A stretch of DNA of 64,000 nt, taken from the NCBI RefSeq assembly GCF_009753675.1, contig NZ_WQLV01000009.1, forward strand, positions 118,406 through 182,405, read 5' to 3'. The translations under genes and the position numbers were made by a program. Below, one piece after another: positions 36,608-46,326 of the stretch. The notes below the pieces were generated by a model. The model was not told the DNA's origin. It made no database searches and saw only the letters and a program-made list of their open reading frames with translations. Origin of the DNA: Parasedimentitalea huanghaiensis (lineage in GTDB: Bacteria > Pseudomonadota > Alphaproteobacteria > Rhodobacterales > Rhodobacteraceae). Numbering within the stretch: position 1 is the first letter of the stretch; each line of letters opens with the position of its first letter.

Positions 36608-37654
36608 TCAGTCGCTTTTTGACGCACAAACAGGGCAATCTGGCGTCGATTTCAGCTGAATACGTCGCGTCTCACTGTAAAGACCGTCATAAATCAACAT
36701 CGCACCGCGCAAGACCGCGCCCGCGCCGGTGATCTGTTTGATCGCTTCCAGCGCCATCATCGCCCCAACCACACCCGGCAAAGGACCAACAACCCCAGCC
36801 TCGGAACATGATGGGGCCAATCCCGCAGCTGGTTCTTCAGGGAAAATGCACTGGTAACAAGGGCCCCCTTCGCTGGGGTGAAACAGGCTTAGCTGGCCTT
36901 CCCACTGTGACAGCGCGCCAGAAATCAGTGGCTTGCCCAACCCGACAGCTGTGCGATTGACCAGATAGCGGGTGGTAAAATTGTCGGTTCCATCCAGGAT
37001 CAGATCAAAATCAACAAACAACGCCTCGGCATTTTCAGAGCTGAGACGCCGGTGATACGGCAACACGGTCACGTATGGGTTCTGTGCTTCCATCGCTTTT
37101 TTCGCTGAGAAAACTTTAGCCATGCCAATGTCTTCGTCCCGATGAATCACTTGACGTTGCAGGTTGGCGTTTTCCACCTCGTCATCGTCGATCACCCCAA
37201 TGGTTCCAACGCCGGCGGCGGCCAAATATTGCAGAGCAGGTGCGCCCAATCCGCCAGCACCAATCACCAGAACCCGTGCATTCTTTAGCTTTTTCTGTCC
37301 AGGTCCACCCAATTCGCGCAGGACGATGTGGCGGGCATACCGGTCTAACTCAGTCTCGGAAAACGTACTGGGTTTTTGCGACATTGGTATCTCCTTGGGT
37401 TGGGCGCGCGCTTTCAGAACAGCAATAAGCCGCCCATAGCCTGCCGCCAAGAGCCCAAAGCCCCCCAAGATCAGCCAGAGCGCCACAGAGCCGCCAGTGG
37501 CCTCACGCAACCCATGGCCGTTAGGCAGGGTCAGCTGAATGAGTAAAATAACCAAAAACAGCAACACCAGTAGCGCGACACGCAGTTGGTGTGGCAGCCC
37601 AAGAAACCGACCACCCCACCAGACCATGGCGGCGAGAAATAAAACTCTTAGCAT
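36608..37654 (-). CDS. moeB: MoeB/ThiF-type adenylyltransferase with membrane extension
   Basis: A 348-residue protein. Residues 1-85 form two to three membrane segments and a linker. The E1-like domain follows from about residue 90, with the ATP motif [19 protein letters not shown], the Arg finger region NLQRQVIH and two zinc CxxC pairs (CYQC and CPVC). It adenylates the C-terminus of MoaD- or ThiS-like carriers for sulfur transfer. A shorter form starting at an internal Met (near residue 90) is conceivable. The start overlaps the dut stop, so the two are coupled. Confidence 0.9.
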   Translation of the reverse strand: MLRVLFLAAMVWWGGRFLGLPHQLRVALLVLLFLVILLIQLTLPNGHGLREATGGSVALWLILGGFGLLAAGYGRLIAVLKARAQPKEIPMSQKPSTFSETELDRYARHIVLRELGGPGQKKLKNARVLVIGAGGLGAPALQYLAAAGVGTIGVIDDDEVENANLQRQVIHRDEDIGMAKVFSAKKAMEAQNPYVTVLPYHRRLSSENAEALFVDFDLILDGTDNFTTRYLVNRTAVGLGKPLISGALSQWEGQLSLFHPSEGGPCYQCIFPEEPAAGLAPSCSEAGVVGPLPGVVGAMMALEAIKQITGAGAVLRGAMLIYDGLYSETRRIQLKSTPDCPVCASKSD

Positions 37655-38109
37655 CAGTTCTGCCCAGTCGATCCAAATCCACCACTGCCCCGTGTGGTGT
37701 CACCCAACCTTTCGACGACATCAAAGCGGGCTTGCAGGACAGGGGCCACCACCATCTGTGCAATTCGGTCACCATGGGTGATTTCGAACGTTCCCTGCCC
37801 GGCATTCATCACAATCACCCCTAAAGGTCCCCGGTAATCGCTATCGATCGTACCAGGCGCATTTGGCAGGGTTATGCCATGTTTGAGCGCCAACCCGGAG
37901 CGGGGCCGGATCTGTACCTCATACCCCTGCGGAATTTCGAGACGCAGCCCGGTCGGCACAAGAACGCGTTCACCCGGTTGCAGCACAACTGTGCCTCGGT
38001 CCGGAAGATTGGCGCGCAAATCCGCTCCCGCCGCCTCTGGCGTCTCGTATGTAGGCAGGGACACTGTTTGGTCCGCCCCCACGTCATAAGTCACCCGGAT
38101 TGAGATCAT
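37654..38109 (-). CDS. dut: dUTPase
   Basis: A 151-residue trimeric dUTP diphosphatase. The five family motifs are visible: [38 protein letters not shown] and the C-terminal GSGGFGSTG. It removes dUTP and supplies dUMP. It lies between coaBC and moeB on minus, 52 nt after the coaBC stop in transcript order, and overlaps moeB by 1 nt. Confidence 0.97.
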   Translation of the reverse strand: MISIRVTYDVGADQTVSLPTYETPEAAGADLRANLPDRGTVVLQPGERVLVPTGLRLEIPQGYEVQIRPRSGLALKHGITLPNAPGTIDSDYRGPLGVIVMNAGQGTFEITHGDRIAQMVVAPVLQARFDVVERLGDTTRGSGGFGSTGQN

Positions 38110-38161
38110 ACCGGTCGTCCCTTCGTCATGTTCAGAATTACGCAGGTCGCAAACCGTAACC

Positions 38162-39358
38162 CTATGAGGTCAGAGCCTGCGCTATTCGTTGAGCCAATTG
38201 CTGTGCGACCTGATCCTTACCCATCCGCGGCCATTCTTCAGCGCCGTTTTCACCAATTAGAACCACTGCGTTCTCACTGCCACCCATGATCCCAGTAGCA
38301 GGTGAGACGTCATTGGCAACAATCCAGTCACAACCCTTACGGAGGCGTTTTGCTGTGGCGTATTCGATCACATCATTGGTTTCAGCAGCAAAGCCAACCA
38401 CCAGGTCGGGTCGCCCTTTTTCCAGATGTGACACCCGTTTCAGGATGTCAGGGTTTTCGGCAAATTCCATAACGGGCAGCCCGTCTTTTGATTTCTTCAA
38501 CTTTTGGTCCGATGCATTGACCACCCGCCAGTCGGACACGGCAGCGGCAAACACCCCGGCGTCCGCCGGCAAAGCTGAATCCACCGCCTCGGACATTTGC
38601 TCTGCGGTTTCAACAGCCACCACAGTCACCCCCTCAGGTGGGCACACCGATGCAGGGCCCGTGATAAACACCACTTCTGCCCCCAGATCGCGCAGAGCAC
38701 GGGCCATTGCGGCCCCTTGCGCTCCTGACGACCGGTTGGCGATGTATCGGACGGGGTCGATGGGCTCATGTGTTGGCCCTGACGTCACCAGAATTCGTTT
38801 TCCCTGCAGAGGCCCATCTGACAGCTTAGCAATGATCTCTGTAACGATTTCGTCCACCTCGGCCAAGCGGCCCGGTCCGAATTCGCCGCAGGCCATGCTG
38901 CCCTCGTTTGGACCACAGAAACTGACGCCATCAGCTTTCAGCGTCTCAATATTGCGTTGAGTAGCAGCATGTTCCCACATGCGCACATTCATCGCAGGGA
39001 CAGCCATTACAGGTGTGTCTGTAGCCAGCAGGAGGGTTGAGGCCAGGTCATTTGCCAGCCCCTGCGCCATCTTAGCCATCAAATCTGCGGTTGCCGGGGC
39101 CACTACAACCAGATCCGCACTGCGAGAGAGTTGGATATGCCCCATCTCAGCCTCAGTGGTCAGATCAAACAGATCACGGTGAACGGCGGCACCGGCCAAT
39201 GCTGATACAGACAAAGGTGTCAAAAACTGTTCGCCTGCACGGGTTAAAACTGGAGTCACCAGAGCACCCTGATCCTGCAATCGCCGAATGAGCTCAAGCG
39301 ATTTATAGGCAGCAATACCACCACCAATAATCAGAAGAATACGTTTGTCAGCCAGCAT
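38162..39358 (-). CDS. coaBC: CoaBC: phosphopantothenoylcysteine decarboxylase/synthetase
   Basis: A 398-residue bifunctional coenzyme A enzyme. The N-terminal CoaC flavoprotein (residues 1-180) has the motifs GGGIAAYK and [10 protein letters not shown]. The C-terminal CoaB part has [20 protein letters not shown] and the CTP-specific region near AVSDWRV. It makes 4'-phosphopantetheine precursor from phosphopantothenate and cysteine. It is probably the head of coaBC-dut-moeB. Confidence 0.96.
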   Translation of the reverse strand: MLADKRILLIIGGGIAAYKSLELIRRLQDQGALVTPVLTRAGEQFLTPLSVSALAGAAVHRDLFDLTTEAEMGHIQLSRSADLVVVAPATADLMAKMAQGLANDLASTLLLATDTPVMAVPAMNVRMWEHAATQRNIETLKADGVSFCGPNEGSMACGEFGPGRLAEVDEIVTEIIAKLSDGPLQGKRILVTSGPTHEPIDPVRYIANRSSGAQGAAMARALRDLGAEVVFITGPASVCPPEGVTVVAVETAEQMSEAVDSALPADAGVFAAAVSDWRVVNASDQKLKKSKDGLPVMEFAENPDILKRVSHLEKGRPDLVVGFAAETNDVIEYATAKRLRKGCDWIVANDVSPATGIMGGSENAVVLIGENGAEEWPRMGKDQVAQQLAQRIAQALTS

Positions 39359-39452
39359 TTACCCGTCCTTACGCAGCACCTTCACTGACAGTACTGCCTT
39401 GCTACGCAAGTGTGAAACGGTTTTCCAGCAATCCCGTGTGAGAACCAGCGCC

Positions 39453-40283
39453 CTACTGAAACGCCAAACAAGGATCAGGACGTTCCACCGGATCAGAATC
39501 CAGAACCAGATCAAATGCGCCTGCCACCTGTCCCTTCTCGGATTGTCCAACCGTGACAACACTCAGATCTGGACGCGCCTGCGTAAGGTAAACCGGTATT
39601 CCGCGATCTTTGCGCGCATGGCCATTGCCCGTGATCACTGCAACAGGCCCCCCGGTCGCCTTCAGCGCCTGCAGTGTTGCCTTTGCCAGTGCCGCATCCC
39701 GCAACCTTTGGAATTCAACCATCATAGGCAACATCTCTATGGGTAAGGCGTTACAATGATTGCTCAACTGGTCAGCTTCGCGGGCCTTCTGTTCTGCTTC
39801 CGGTAATCGTTGATCCAGCCCAAACAGTGCGGCCTTATCACCAAAGTAGCTTGCTGCGCCGCGTTCCATCACCGCGCCTGCCTGAGACCGCAGCACCAAC
39901 CCGCCAAATTGCTGGGCCCCAGTTGCGGCCGCAAAAACCGGCGCATAAAGTTCAAATTCGGGCCAGCCTGAGTTTTCCCAATCCAGCTGCGCAGAAACAC
40001 GTGTTGCGTCTTTTAAGTCGATCCCCGAAAGCGCGGCGGCCTGGGTTTGTGTGATCATCTCCCAAACCACAGCCTTAGGAGCCAGCGCGTTCAAGATATC
40101 AGCCTGTATTTGGTGATGAGCAGCATTGTCATGCACCTCACCCAAAATCACCACCTCAGCGGCAGCCAGCAGATGGATTTCACCAGCCGTTGGTTCAGCC
40201 AAAGCGTGGCCAGAACTGGCAATGATAAAGGCGCCCCCCAAGAGAGAGGCGCCTTTTCTTACAAAATTAATAAGGTTTTTCAT
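39453..40283 (-). CDS. ChaN-family haem-binding-type protein
   Basis: A 276-residue exported protein (signal peptide ending HALAE near residue 30) of the ChaN/Tiki-like fold. The metal/haem motif LGEVHDNAAHHQIQ is near residue 47 and a second His element GNGHARKDRGIPVYL near 218. Relatives bind haem or cleave peptides; the role here is unproven. It overlaps the rpoH stop (ATGA), so it is translated with the heat-shock sigma factor. Confidence 0.83.
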   Translation of the reverse strand: MKNLINFVRKGASLLGGAFIIASSGHALAEPTAGEIHLLAAAEVVILGEVHDNAAHHQIQADILNALAPKAVVWEMITQTQAAALSGIDLKDATRVSAQLDWENSGWPEFELYAPVFAAATGAQQFGGLVLRSQAGAVMERGAASYFGDKAALFGLDQRLPEAEQKAREADQLSNHCNALPIEMLPMMVEFQRLRDAALAKATLQALKATGGPVAVITGNGHARKDRGIPVYLTQARPDLSVVTVGQSEKGQVAGAFDLVLDSDPVERPDPCLAFQ

Positions 40284-41158
40284 GCAAGCAGGCTATGCAC
40301 CTCACGCGATTGGGTTTCAAGGTTTTTCCGCATCTTCAAAAAGGCTGCGGCCTCCAATTGGCGTACACGTTCTTTAGATAACCCCAATTCGGTACCAAGG
40401 CTTTCCAAGGTGCGCGGGCGATCTCGCAATTTGCGTTCTTTCACTATGAAGCGTTCGCGGCCGTTCAAGGCCTGCATTGCCGTCACGAGCCAGACGCGTA
40501 ATTGCCGACGATCATGACGTTTCTGCACCAGTTCCTGGGCCTGATCACAGTCGTCTTCAAGCGCATCAATCCATTCACGACCATCTTCATCCGCTGACTG
40601 TACCGCGTTCAGCGAGAAATCTGATCCGGACAACCGTCCCTCCATCATTTCGACGTCACGAATTGGAACACCGATTTCACTGGCAATTTTTTGGTGTAAT
40701 TGATGGCGGTCCAACTTGTTGCCCCGCGCCGTCGCTGTACGCTCTAACTGAGCCTGAACTCGACGCATATTGAAAAACAGTGATTTTTGCGACGAGGTCG
40801 AACCGGTTCGTACCATCGACCAATTCCGCATCACATAGTCTTGGATAGAGGCTTTGATCCACCACACGGCATAGGTCGAAAACCGCACCCCACGGTCAGG
40901 ATCGAATTTGTCGGCAGCTTTCATCAACCCAAGTCCCGCTTCTTGAATCAGGTCATTCATCGGCGCACCGTAGCGCTTAAACTTGGCTGCCATTGATATT
41001 GCCAGTCTGAGATAGGCATTTATCAGGCGGTGCAGCGCTGCCTCATCCCTATCATCGCGCCAAGCATAGGCCAGTCGCAATTCGGTTTCTGCATCCAGTA
41101 GTTCAGCTTTCATCGCCCTTTTGGGCAATGGATTGTTAAATTGTCCTTCACGTGCCAT
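40280..41158 (-). CDS. rpoH: RNA polymerase sigma-32 factor, RpoHII-like
   Basis: A 292-residue sigma-70-family factor. Region 2 (DLIQEAGLGLMKAADKFD, then RFSTYAVWWIKASIQ) and region 4 (TLESLGTELGLSKERVRQLE) are clear. The RpoH box reads SSQKSLFFNMRRVQ instead of the usual QRKLFFNLR, which fits the second RpoH type of Rhodobacteraceae, linked to oxidative stress. It is followed by a chaN gene with 4-nt overlap. The 254-nt upstream region holds no other gene. Confidence 0.92.
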   Translation of the reverse strand: MAREGQFNNPLPKRAMKAELLDAETELRLAYAWRDDRDEAALHRLINAYLRLAISMAAKFKRYGAPMNDLIQEAGLGLMKAADKFDPDRGVRFSTYAVWWIKASIQDYVMRNWSMVRTGSTSSQKSLFFNMRRVQAQLERTATARGNKLDRHQLHQKIASEIGVPIRDVEMMEGRLSGSDFSLNAVQSADEDGREWIDALEDDCDQAQELVQKRHDRRQLRVWLVTAMQALNGRERFIVKERKLRDRPRTLESLGTELGLSKERVRQLEAAAFLKMRKNLETQSREVHSLLA

Positions 41159-41412
41159 GTACTTTCCCCCGAAAACAGCTTTGCCGTCTACGTTCTAGAG
41201 CAACGTCAAATTCAGTAAGGACCCAATGTTATAGTACGCAGTTCATTTGGCTTGGTGGCTTAGTGCCACACGGCAACAAGTTCTGTAATGGATGGGCGCA
41301 AATGCCCCGTCCTGTTGCAAATCTCCCCGTTCAAGAATAGCGACACGGGGACTGCGTTTTCTCAGCTTGTTTTAAGCGGGCCCTGTGGTTACCCACCGGT
41401 ACGGCTTCTGTA

Positions 41413-41952
41413 ATGAAAAGGGTAATAAAATTGTCGGCCCAAGTCACATTTATTCTGGGCGGCGCGGCCTCTGGAAAGAGTTCATATGCCGAACATATCT
41501 GCTTAACTAGTGGAAAAGACCGAGTATATTTGGCCACATCACAAATACTTGATCATGAAATGCGCGTTAAAGTAGACAAACATGTCGTGCAAAGAGGTAA
41601 TGGCTGGACAACCTATGAGGAAAGCTTTGACCTTTCTCCAATATTAAACTCATTAAATACTTCTCAAATTTGCTTACTCGATTGCGCTACAATGTGGCTG
41701 ACAAATCACCTGTTGGCAGAAAATAACTTAGATACAGAACAACGAAATTTGCTGGCTTCAATTGCCAGCTGCAAAGCAGACCTTGTGGTTGTGTCCAATG
41801 AGGTCGGGCTGGGAATAGTCCCGGATAATGCTCTTTCGCGGAAATTCCGTGAGGCGCAAGGGCGATTCAATATCGCACTCGCGGCGCAGGCAAATTGTGT
41901 TGTTCAGGTTATTGCCGGATTGCCGATGGTCCTTAAAGGACAATTGTCATGA
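41413..41952 (+). CDS. cobU: Adenosylcobinamide kinase/guanylyltransferase
   Basis: A 179-residue enzyme of the late cobalamin pathway. The P-loop GGAASGKSSYAE is near residue 16, and SNEVGLGIVPDNALSR near residue 127. It phosphorylates adenosylcobinamide and adds GMP. Codon use is more A+T-rich than its neighbours. The start ATG 41413 has no strong ribosome site; a TTG about 6 codons later (LSAQVTFILGG) is an alternative. It overlaps the next gene (ATGA). Confidence 0.92.
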   Translation: MKRVIKLSAQVTFILGGAASGKSSYAEHICLTSGKDRVYLATSQILDHEMRVKVDKHVVQRGNGWTTYEESFDLSPILNSLNTSQICLLDCATMWLTNHLLAENNLDTEQRNLLASIASCKADLVVVSNEVGLGIVPDNALSRKFREAQGRFNIALAAQANCVVQVIAGLPMVLKGQLS

Positions 41953-42536
41953 GCAACCAAACAACTTGGCACTGGGTGCGCCACGGCCCAACCCATGAAA
42001 AAGCCTTTGTTGGATGGCGCGATGTGCCTGCCGATTTATCAGACACAGCGCAAATTGAGCGTCTGACGAGCCACCTTCCAAATGATGCATTGCTGATTTC
42101 GTCAGATTTGATCCGGGCGCGTGCGACGGCTGATGCCATTTCTGGCTCGCGGACCCGGCTACCCGACCACCCTGATTTACGTGAATTCAACTTTGGAGAT
42201 TGGGACGGAATGCACTTTTCAGAGGTTGCCAAGACCCATCCTGAGTTAAGCCGGGCATATTGGGAAACACCGGGAGATATTGCGCCGCCAAACGGGGAGA
42301 GCTGGAATGCAGCTGCCTTAAGGGTTTCATGCGTTGTCGACACCATCACCGCAACCCATCCTGGACGACATGTCATTGCCGTAGCCCATATCGGGGTCAT
42401 ACTCACCCAAGTTCAACGAGGACTTTCCTCGACACCAGAGCAAGCTCTTGGCCACAAGATTGACAACCTGTCGGTCAGCGAGATTGTACATGGGCCTACA
42501 GGATGGAAAATCCGTCAGGTAAATCAAATTCCATGA
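41949..42536 (+). CDS. Histidine phosphatase family protein (CobC-like)
   Basis: A 195-residue phosphatase. The catalytic motif is RHGPTHEK near residue 8, with a second His in VAHIGVILTQV near residue 140. By fold it is of the phosphoglycerate-mutase type; next to cobU it may dephosphorylate alpha-ribazole phosphate (CobC role). This is inferred from the 4-nt overlap with cobU. Confidence 0.82.
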   Translation: MSNQTTWHWVRHGPTHEKAFVGWRDVPADLSDTAQIERLTSHLPNDALLISSDLIRARATADAISGSRTRLPDHPDLREFNFGDWDGMHFSEVAKTHPELSRAYWETPGDIAPPNGESWNAAALRVSCVVDTITATHPGRHVIAVAHIGVILTQVQRGLSSTPEQALGHKIDNLSVSEIVHGPTGWKIRQVNQIP

Positions 42537-42545
42537 TGAACAGCG

Positions 42546-42580
42546 CAACAAATATTCGATTTTGGAATGAGTATTTGTTG
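42546..42580. promoter_or_regulatory. Inverted repeat upstream of the GST gene
   Basis: Perfect 9-bp arms CAACAAATA - 17 nt - TATTTGTTG, 14 nt before the GST start. It is either an operator or the 3' hairpin of the cobU unit. Confidence 0.4.
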
Positions 42581-42593
42581 TTAGTATGATGCC

Positions 42594-43280
42594 ATGACTT
42601 ATGATCTTTATATTGGCGACCGGATGTATTCCAGCTGGTCCTTACGTGGCTGGCTTATGCTTGAAAAATTCGCCCTGCCGCATCGCACCCATATGATTGG
42701 GCTTTATTCCGGCACAATGGCCCAGGACATGGCGAACCTCGCCCCTGCCCGGCTGGTTCCAAGCCTGCGCACCCCTGAAGGCACAGTTGTCGGAGAAAGC
42801 CTGGCAATGGCTGAAACTCTAGCGGAGCGACACCCGGAGGCCGGATTGTGGCCTGCCGATCCAGCACTGCGTGCAACCGCACGTTGGCTTTGTGCTGAAA
42901 TGGCCAGTGGTTTTGGCGGGTTGCGCGGCGAATGCGCCATGCAATTCAGCCATATTTGGCAGGGGTTCTCCGTTTCTGATGCGGTCAAAGCTGACCTAGA
43001 ACGGATTGAAACCCTCTGGGCCCACGCTCGCAGTCTGTCAGGCAGCAAGTCTGGCGGGTTGTTCGGGCAGTACTCACTGGCAGATGTGTTTTACACGCCA
43101 GTTGCCGCACGCATTGTTGGCTATGATCTACCCGTATCGGAAGCATCATTGGCCTATTGTACGGCATTGCTGTCGGACCCGGCAGTTCTGCGTTGGCAGG
43201 AATTGGCACAGGATATCAAATATGACCCTGAACCCTATGCTCTTGATTTGCCCAGACGGGCGTGGGCTCTGCCCGGATAA
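42594..43280 (+). CDS. Glutathione S-transferase
   Basis: A 228-residue soluble GST. The N-terminal thioredoxin-like half begins YDLYIGDRMYSSWSLRGWL with the likely catalytic Ser in SSWS; the C-terminal helical half has ARWLCAEMASGF and the N-capping region GQYSLADVFYTPVAARI. The class is uncertain and so is the substrate. It stands alone between the cobU pair and comM. Confidence 0.9.
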   Translation: MTYDLYIGDRMYSSWSLRGWLMLEKFALPHRTHMIGLYSGTMAQDMANLAPARLVPSLRTPEGTVVGESLAMAETLAERHPEAGLWPADPALRATARWLCAEMASGFGGLRGECAMQFSHIWQGFSVSDAVKADLERIETLWAHARSLSGSKSGGLFGQYSLADVFYTPVAARIVGYDLPVSEASLAYCTALLSDPAVLRWQELAQDIKYDPEPYALDLPRRAWALPG

Positions 43281-43382
43281 GACTACGGACGGGCTATTTC
43301 ATCCTGAATTGACGGGCGCATTAACCAATTGGAAACCATGATTTCCAATCATCTCTTCCTGAACCTATAGGAGCAGGGAGAG

Positions 43383-44891
43383 ATGGTCGCGCGTGCCTAT
43401 ACGGTTGCCTTTCAAGGGGTTGAGGCCCGCCCAGTGGAAGTTCAATGCGCTGTAGCCCCCGGCTTACCTGCGTTTTCGGTGGTCGGGCTACCGGATAAGG
43501 CGGTGTCCGAAGCTCGTGATCGGGTGCGCTCAGCCCTTTCAACGATGGCAATCGCCCTGCCATCCAAACGTATCACCATCAACCTGTCACCTGCGGACCT
43601 GCCAAAGGAAGGTAGTCATTTTGACCTTCCGATTGCGCTGGCATTGCTTGCGGCAATCGAAATCATACCGGCCGACACCGTGGCCGAAACCATCGCATTG
43701 GGCGAGTTATCGCTTGATGGCACTCTTGTGCCCGTTGTCGGTGCCCTGCCAGCGGCAATGACGGCCGCCGCCGAACAACGCACGCTGCTTTGCCCGCAAG
43801 CCTCAGGCGCAGAAGCTGCATGGGTGGAGGCGGCAACAGTGATTGGGGCCGCAAGTCTGGCAGATGTCGTGCGCCATTACACCGGGCAAGTGCCCATCCC
43901 CCCGGCCCAGCCGGGCGAGATCACCAGCCCGGTGCAAGTCAAAGACCTACGCGATGTCAAAGGACAGGAGCGTGCCAAGCGGGCTTTGGAAATTGCCGCC
44001 GCAGGTCGCCACCACATCTTGATGGTCGGCACACCCGGCTCTGGGAAGTCCATGCTCGCAGCGCGACTCCCCGGTATATTGCCTCCACTGACACCAGATG
44101 AAGCCCTGCAAACGTCGATGATCCAGTCGTTGTGCGGGCTGATCGAAGAAGGAGGCATCAACCGCACCCGCCCCTTTCGCGAGCCACATCACACCGCATC
44201 AATGGCGGCGATTGTGGGTGGTGGGCGACGGGCTAAGCCGGGTGAAATTAGTTTGGCCCACAACGGCGTTCTATTTCTGGATGAATTCCCTGAGTTCAAT
44301 CGGATGGTCCTGGAAACCCTGCGACAGCCTATCGAGAGCGGCGAGGTGATGATTGCTCGTGCCAATGCTCATGTAAAATATCCCAGCCGGTTCATGTTGG
44401 TGGCCGCGGCCAATCCCTGCAAATGCGGCTATCTCACAGACCCAGCACGCGCCTGTTCCCGCGCGCCCATTTGCGGCGAGGACTACATTGGGCGAATATC
44501 CGGGCCACTGATGGACCGGTTTGATCTGCGCGTTGAGGTGCCTCCAGTTGCCTTCAGCGATTTGGACCTGCCTGCAAATGGCGAAGGCACGACCGACATT
44601 GGAACGCGTGTTGCGGATGCGCGCGCGCTGCAAAAGGATCGGTATGCGGACTATCCCACTTTACTTCAGAACGCCGATGCAGAGGGCGAGGTATTGGAAC
44701 AGGTTGCACGCCCGGACAGCGACAGCCGGGAGTTGCTGATGCGCGCAGCAGAAAGATTTGGCCTGACCGCGCGTGGATATCACCGGGTACTGCGCGTGGC
44801 CCGCACCATTGCAGATCTGGACGCGGCCCCTGACATTCGCCGTAGCGATGTGGCCGAGGCTCTGAGTTTCAGATTGGCGGGAGCGGCATGA
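43383..44891 (+). CDS. ComM/YifB-type magnesium-chelatase-like ATPase
   Basis: A 502-residue AAA+ protein. The N-terminal Lon-like S5 domain (residues 20-140) is followed by the chelatase ATPase with Walker A VGTPGSGKSM near residue 217 and Walker B LFLDEFPEF near 300, plus the C-terminal Mg-chelatase part with a Cys cluster (CKCGYLTDPARAC). ComM relatives help branch migration in natural transformation. GGGAGAG precedes the start. Confidence 0.94.
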   Translation: MVARAYTVAFQGVEARPVEVQCAVAPGLPAFSVVGLPDKAVSEARDRVRSALSTMAIALPSKRITINLSPADLPKEGSHFDLPIALALLAAIEIIPADTVAETIALGELSLDGTLVPVVGALPAAMTAAAEQRTLLCPQASGAEAAWVEAATVIGAASLADVVRHYTGQVPIPPAQPGEITSPVQVKDLRDVKGQERAKRALEIAAAGRHHILMVGTPGSGKSMLAARLPGILPPLTPDEALQTSMIQSLCGLIEEGGINRTRPFREPHHTASMAAIVGGGRRAKPGEISLAHNGVLFLDEFPEFNRMVLETLRQPIESGEVMIARANAHVKYPSRFMLVAAANPCKCGYLTDPARACSRAPICGEDYIGRISGPLMDRFDLRVEVPPVAFSDLDLPANGEGTTDIGTRVADARALQKDRYADYPTLLQNADAEGEVLEQVARPDSDSRELLMRAAERFGLTARGYHRVLRVARTIADLDAAPDIRRSDVAEALSFRLAGAA

Positions 44892-44949
44892 ACACAATTC
44901 TGCCCGGCGTTTTCAACCGGGCAAAAGAAACTGATTGGACGACTAGCCG

Positions 44950-45882
44950 TTACAACTTGGCTTCAATAGCCTGCCAGATCTTCTCGGCGATGTTTACCCC
45001 ATCGAACCGTTCCAGCTCTTGAATACCTGTTGGAGAGGTCACGTTGATCTCGGTCAGGTAATCGCCAATCACGTCGATACCAACAAAAACCTGCCCCCGT
45101 TCCTTAAGCAGCGGTCCAATAGCAGCGCAGATTTCAAGGTCACGGTCGGTTAGACCAATTTTTTCGGGGCGACCGCCCACATGCATGTTGGAGCGGGTTT
45201 CACCAGCCGCAGGCACCCGATTGATTGCGCCGACAGGCTCACCATCCACAAGGATCACCCGTTTGTCTCCGTTGCTCACATCAGGCAGGAATTTCTGCAC
45301 GATCAATGGCTCGCGGCTAAATCCAGTGAACAGCTCATGCAGTGATGTCAGGTTGCGGTCATTGACATCCAGACGGAATACCCCTGCCCCACCATTACCA
45401 TACAGTGGCTTTAGGATTACGTCGCCGTGCTGAGCTTTGAACGCCTTGATAGTGTCCAGATCACGGGCAATAGTGGTCGGTGGCGTCAACTGTGGGAAAT
45501 CCAGCACCAGCAGTTTTTCAGGGTAGTTGCGCACCCAGAACGGGTCATTAACCACCAAAGCCTGCCCCTTAAGCCGGTCCAGCAGATGGGTCGCAGTGAT
45601 GTAGTGCATGTCGAATGGCGGATCCTGACGCAGCCAGATCACATCAAAGTCGGCCAGGTCCACCTCGCGCAGCGGCCCCAGAACCGCGGGATCACCCGCA
45701 ACCCGCTGCACGGTCATGTCTTGGCCGCGGGCCGTTATGCGACCTTCCTGATAGGCAAGCTGGTCAGGACCATAGAAAAATAGCGAGTGACCGCGTTTCT
45801 GCGCCTCTTCGGCCAGCCGGAAGCTGCTGTCGGCGTTGATATCCACGTCCCCGATCGGGTCCATTTGAAAGGCGATTTTCAT
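44950..45882 (-). CDS. gshB: Glutathione synthetase
   Basis: A 310-residue ATP-grasp enzyme joining gamma-glutamylcysteine and glycine. The signatures [17 protein letters not shown] at the N-terminus, [17 protein letters not shown] near residue 155 and [19 protein letters not shown] near the end are all typical. AAGGGAT precedes the ATG. It is the last gene of rsmI-yraN-gshB. Confidence 0.96.
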   Translation of the reverse strand: MKIAFQMDPIGDVDINADSSFRLAEEAQKRGHSLFFYGPDQLAYQEGRITARGQDMTVQRVAGDPAVLGPLREVDLADFDVIWLRQDPPFDMHYITATHLLDRLKGQALVVNDPFWVRNYPEKLLVLDFPQLTPPTTIARDLDTIKAFKAQHGDVILKPLYGNGGAGVFRLDVNDRNLTSLHELFTGFSREPLIVQKFLPDVSNGDKRVILVDGEPVGAINRVPAAGETRSNMHVGGRPEKIGLTDRDLEICAAIGPLLKERGQVFVGIDVIGDYLTEINVTSPTGIQELERFDGVNIAEKIWQAIEAKL

Positions 45883-45942
45883 GCGCTTATCCCTTATCTG
45901 TCGGCCAAATACATGGCGCAGCCGCAGACTATGTTCAATGGG

Positions 45943-46323
45943 TCATCCCTGACCAAAAGCATTTTCGATGATTTCGATCTCACCCGCCCCGCTAACCAAA
46001 GCCACATCGAAGCGCGCTTCGGTCAGCTGCCCTGCTGGTTCATGTTCTAAAAACTGACCCGCGCTGGCATAAATCCGGTTGATCTGTGCCTGACTGATCC
46101 GCAGGGCAGCGCGGGCTTGAGTTTTACTGTGCTTCACTTCAACAAACACCAGAGCCGCACCCTGACGTAGAATAAGATCAATCTCTCCGCCAGCACCACG
46201 CCAGCGCCGTTCGGCCAGTTGATAGCCGCGTTGTTCATAATGACGAAGCACCAGGTCTTCGGCAGCGGCTCCTGCCAGATAGGCCCGCTGACCGCGATCA
46301 TGTGGATCCTTTGGCCCCGCCAT
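45943..46323 (-). CDS. YraN-family (UPF0102) nuclease-like protein
   Basis: A 126-residue protein of the YraN/UPF0102 family with the PD-(D/E)XK-like core: GAAAEDLVLRHYEQRGY, GGEIDLILRQG, LVFVEVKHS. Relatives are predicted endonucleases; no activity is established. It lies 3 nt after rsmI and upstream of gshB, an association also seen in other proteobacteria. Confidence 0.92.
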   Translation of the reverse strand: MAGPKDPHDRGQRAYLAGAAAEDLVLRHYEQRGYQLAERRWRGAGGEIDLILRQGAALVFVEVKHSKTQARAALRISQAQINRIYASAGQFLEHEPAGQLTEARFDVALVSGAGEIEIIENAFGQG

Positions 46324-46326
46324 TTC

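Noticed and set aside
42327..42551. A minus-strand frame near the CobC-like phosphatase gene
   Set aside because: Antisense to a supported gene with no own signals.
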